Source of the DNA: Syncephalis fuscata
Taxonomy: Eukaryota; Zoopagomycota; Zoopagomycetes; Zoopagales; Piptocephalidaceae
DNA: 64,000 nucleotides
Assembly (NCBI GenBank): GCA_025786725.1
Contig: JAHLTZ010000014.1
Coordinates: 62,001-126,000, forward strand
Reading direction: 5' to 3'
The notes under the pieces were generated by a model, which worked only from the letters and a program-made list of their open reading frames with translations, searched no databases and was not told where the DNA came from. The position numbers and the translations under genes were made by a program. This document shows, piece by piece, positions 60,614-64,000 of this stretch. Position 1 is the stretch's first letter; each line of letters opens with the position of its first letter.

Positions 60614-61836
60614 TTAACAAAACTATACATAATGATTAGTATCGTCATTGTTAATAATAATAATATGATACTTACCTTCCAGCGATTATTACAAACGACA
60701 CAAGTAACGAACGTTGTCATCGGTTCGTCGGCACTGCGTGTTTGCAATTGGAAATACGTGCATTGCGTTGCTTGCATCTTGGACACTTGAAGGCATCGGT
60801 GGATGCTTCTGGCTGGCCTGCACCTCGTGCTTTAAATAGATTCTGTTCATTGATACGATTATCTTCTTGCTTTTGTTCCTCCGACATCAATTCCTATAAT
60901 GGCGTAGTCATTAGTTAATTGGTCAACTTGATCTACACCAATAATAGCTACTTACCTCTGAAGACATACTACAGAATCGAGTTGCACTTAGACTGCCATC
61001 AACAATGGCTTCACGTAAACCAGGATTATCATTGCCTTTAAGATTTAAATATAGTTCACGAGCTCGTGCTTTGTATCGATCATTTGGAGATCCAAATGAT
61101 TCATAAAGTGCATTTTCAACTTCTATTGCCTTTAAAATGACTCGATCCGCATCTAATACATTATTGTTATTTATTATTATTATTATTATTATTATAATTA
61201 CGCTTACCAGCTGTGTTATTCTTGGCCAGTGCCGTGTAAAACATTTCAATCATTCTATTACGCACTGCACTACTTGTCTTGGCATACACCACTTCATCCG
61301 TTGTAACAGTCCGTTCTTTCAATGCTGATCCAGGTGAAGGTGGCTCACTACCATTAGAAGTGGATCGATGCATAGGCACTTCTGCCCTATTTGTATTAAC
61401 TGTAACTGTTATTGTATTAATACCATCTATTCTACTAATTGTTTAATCTAAACTTACCTTTCTCAACTGCTTCATCGCGTTTTACCATACGACGCCACTT
61501 TGCCACAACATCCTTTGCCCGATCGGCAATACGTGTATTTTCATGTTTACGTAATTTACCCACAAATACACCCACTTTTGTTGACTGTATTAATGTTAAT
61601 TACAAATCATTATATTCATAAATTTATCAAACTACTTACTCGTAAAATATCCTCATTAACACGGACTCGCCCAAAACTGTCCAATATATTCAATATACTC
61701 TATTGACTGCCATTAGCCATTATTATATAAACCATTGATATGCAAACTACTTTACCGTTTCGTCGTTAATTTCCAACTGTCGAGCTAGCTTCTTTTTCAA
61801 TTGAAGTAAATGATCTTCCGGTTTGGCCGCCGACAT
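60614..61836 (-). CDS. TFIIS: Transcription elongation factor TFIIS
   Basis: A multi-exon gene starting at 61836 ([20 protein letters not shown]). The N-terminal LW domain spans two introns (INDETV, then [20 protein letters not shown] and [20 protein letters not shown]). A Ser/Pro linker precedes the central domain ([57 protein letters not shown]). The zinc ribbon has [12 protein letters not shown], then [20 protein letters not shown], and a last intron joins WK to FC-stop at 60614, the invariant TFIIS end. It rescues backtracked RNA polymerase II by stimulating transcript cleavage; the acidic RSADEP hairpin is present. A one-base deficit near 60755 splits NAR from YFQ. A TAT microsatellite fills one intron (61170-61199). 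Confidence 0.94.
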
Positions 61837-62100
61837 TATTTTGAATAAAATAACAATACTTTAACAGCAACGACAGTAAGAGTCAGTAGAAAGTGGCACT
61901 TTATATTCGTTTAGTAGAGCCAGGTACTGCTATCACTACGACGATCGTTAAAGAATTAAGAAAAAGAAAAAGATCCAAAACAGCTAATACAATTAATATA
62001 TTTTGTCATACATTATTGTTTTCTTTACTATTATTGTGCTTCTACAAGTGCTCTCCTTTTTCCTACTGTTTTTTATTTACATGCACTACAACTAGCTATT
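61837..62100. promoter_or_regulatory. Divergent promoter between TFIIS and INTS11
   Basis: 264 bp separate the start codons of two RNA polymerase II-associated genes. The INTS11 side is pyrimidine-rich (TTTTCTTTACTATT) close to the ATG. Confidence 0.55.
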
Positions 62101-64000
62101 ATGTCTATTCGAGTTATTCCATTGGGTGCTGGCCAGGATGTCGGCAAGAGCTGTGTTCTTGTCTCTATCGGCAATAAGAATATAATGTTTGATTGCGGCA
62201 TGCATATGGGCTTTAACGATGCCCGACGCTTTCCCGACTTCTCCTATATATCCAAGTCGGGCCGCTTTACTGAGCTGCTAGACTGTGTTATCGTATCGCA
62301 CTTTCATCTTGATCACTGCGGTGCACTGCCATTCTTTACTGAAATGTGCGGCTATCACGGCCCGGTCTATATGACCCATCCAACCAAAGCAATATGTCCA
62401 ATTCTACTTGAAGATTATCGTAAAATTATGGTGGAGCGTAAAGGCGAGCAAAATTTCTTTACAGCTGAAATGATACGAGCCTGCATGCGTAAAGTGGTGG
62501 GCGTCAGTTTACACGAAACGATACGTGTCGATGACGAACTTGAAATTAAAGCTTACTACGCTGGACATGTACTGGGTGCAGCCATGTTCCACGTACGGGT
62601 GGGCCACCAATCGGTCGTTTATACCGGCGACTACAACATGACACCTGATCGACATTTAGGTGCAGCATGGATTGATCGCTGTCAACCCGATCTACTTATT
62701 ACAGAATCAACCTACGCCACTACTGTACGTGATTCTAAACGGGCCCGTGAAGCTGATCTTCTTAAAAAGGTACAACGCTGTGTGGAACAAGGCGGCAAAG
62801 TACTTATACCTGTATTTGCACTGGGCCGTGCTCAGGAATTATGTGTACTGCTTGAAACTTACTGGGACCGTGTCCATCTAAATGTGCCTATCTATTTCTC
62901 GGCTGGTCTTACCGAAAAGGCCAATCACTACTATCGTTATTCATTGGATGGACAAATCAAAAGATTAAAAAAACATTTGCCGATAGAAATGCTTTTGATT
63001 TCCGTGGTATTAAAGCATGGCATCCGGCCTATTTCAACCAAACAGGTCCTATGGTATTGTTTGCTACACCGGGTATGCTACATCAAGGCACTTCATTGAA
63101 GGCATTCCAACAATGGTCTGCCGATCCACGCAATATGGTCATTCTGCCTGGATATTGTGTTACTGGTACAGTTGGTGCCAAGGTATTGGCTGGTCAAAAG
63201 AAAATAGATATCGATGCATTTACTACGATTGAAGTGAATCTACAAGTAGAGAATTTGTCATTTAGTGCACATGCTGATGCCAAGGGTATTTTACAACTAA
63301 TACGTCAATGTAAACCACGACATGTTTGTTTAGTACATGGTGAACGACGTAAAATGGAATTACTTGCTGCAGATATTACACGTACACTTCATACACCATG
63401 CTTTTATCCGGCTAATGGATCAGCGATCACCATTAATGGACATCGTGAAATACCCATACGTGTAGCTAAACGCACTTTATTACGAGATCGACTAAAACAG
63501 CTCAATAACAACAACAATAACAACAACGATACAGCAATGGCAACAAATCTACCCAATATTATAACTAAAAGCAGTAAAGAAGCTGCCGGCAATACAGAAG
63601 AATTGGTTAAAGGTATTGTACTGCTTGAAGGTAACGATGTTCAATTAGTATCGTTAGATGAAGCCTCTTATAAAGGACAGAAACATGATGTAAAATATAA
63701 ATTACGTATGATTTGTCAACCATTGTCCAGTTCAGGACATATTGATAACTACAATAACGATAATACGGTAAATACAACATCAATGATAAATGAACTGATA
63801 AATCGTATACATGACACATTATCATCTGCTTCTTCTATGACCAATTGTAAGATACAAACTACAAATAATACAATAACTATTAATGATGTGGCAATTCAAC
63901 TTGTTACATCCTCTACAAGTCCTACAGCTGATATCACTTTTGAGGATAAATACTATGCTGAAATTAGCTGGATTCACTCGGATTATACACTTGCTGGACG
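62101..64000 (+). CDS. INTS11: Integrator complex endonuclease subunit INTS11 (cut by window edge)
   Basis: The start is [18 protein letters not shown]. The metallo-beta-lactamase/beta-CASP fold has the metal-binding HFHLDHCG motif, then [26 protein letters not shown] and [22 protein letters not shown] lies in the beta-CASP part. After a one-base deficit near 62941 the protein continues as [57 protein letters not shown] and VHGERRKME. An Asn-rich insert (63505-63530) follows and the C-terminal domain is still open at 64000. The GLGxGQDVG and [11 protein letters not shown] blocks favour INTS11 over CPSF73. INTS11 cuts nascent snRNA and other RNAs. No intron is seen in this part. Confidence 0.93.

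Overview
The window is AT-rich nuclear DNA from a eukaryote. Genes are broken by many short introns (mostly about 45-70 bp, GTAAGT-like donors, CTAAT-like branch sites). The gene set is a free-standing glutamate 5-kinase with a PUA domain, a UreG urease chaperone, an external-type alternative NADH dehydrogenase, ATG14, PEX19, xanthine dehydrogenase and Integrator INTS11. Together with U12-type introns this best fits an early-diverging (non-Dikarya) fungus. A Zoopagomycota- or Mucoromycota-like source is my inference and is not proven by the sequence.

Layout. 1-1752 is a broken F-box-family copy (A). 3.8-4.7 kb holds a possible Pol III RNA and a decayed cysteine-rich gene. 7.3-10.1 kb holds UreG and glutamate 5-kinase. 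11-14.6 kb holds two near-identical secreted protein-kinase-like genes. 14.8-34.4 kb is a dense housekeeping block: NADH dehydrogenase, RTP1/TANGO6, PPIL2, an AN1 zinc finger, an ABCA transporter and xanthine dehydrogenase. 34.8 kb has a small secreted protein. 36.3-57.9 kb carries three more F-box copies (B, C, D), interleaved with FBXW4-like, a serine-rich protein, PEX19, ATG14, NF-YB, TMEM14 and another small secreted protein. 58.7-64 kb has an LRR protein, TFIIS and INTS11, which runs off the right edge.

Two signals stand out. First, three genes (ABCA transporter, xanthine dehydrogenase, NF-YB) each contain an intron starting ATATCCTT, with a CCTTAAC-like branch site and an AC 3' end. In each case removing it restores the family's conserved protein in frame, so they are AT-AC introns of the minor (U12) spliceosome. 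Second, most conserved genes carry isolated one-base deficits, usually in homopolymer runs (xanthine dehydrogenase, glutamate 5-kinase, TFIIS, INTS11, ATG14, PPIL2, ABCA and others). This looks like systematic consensus error and means that single frameshifts here should not be read as gene death.

The two kinase genes share a 523-bp tract with one visible mismatch, but differ sharply in the activation segment and the signal peptide. The F-box copies lie in a segmental duplication that includes about 640 bp of promoter. These lineage-specific families sit in AT-rich spacers, while conserved genes are packed closely, sometimes divergently from short shared promoters.
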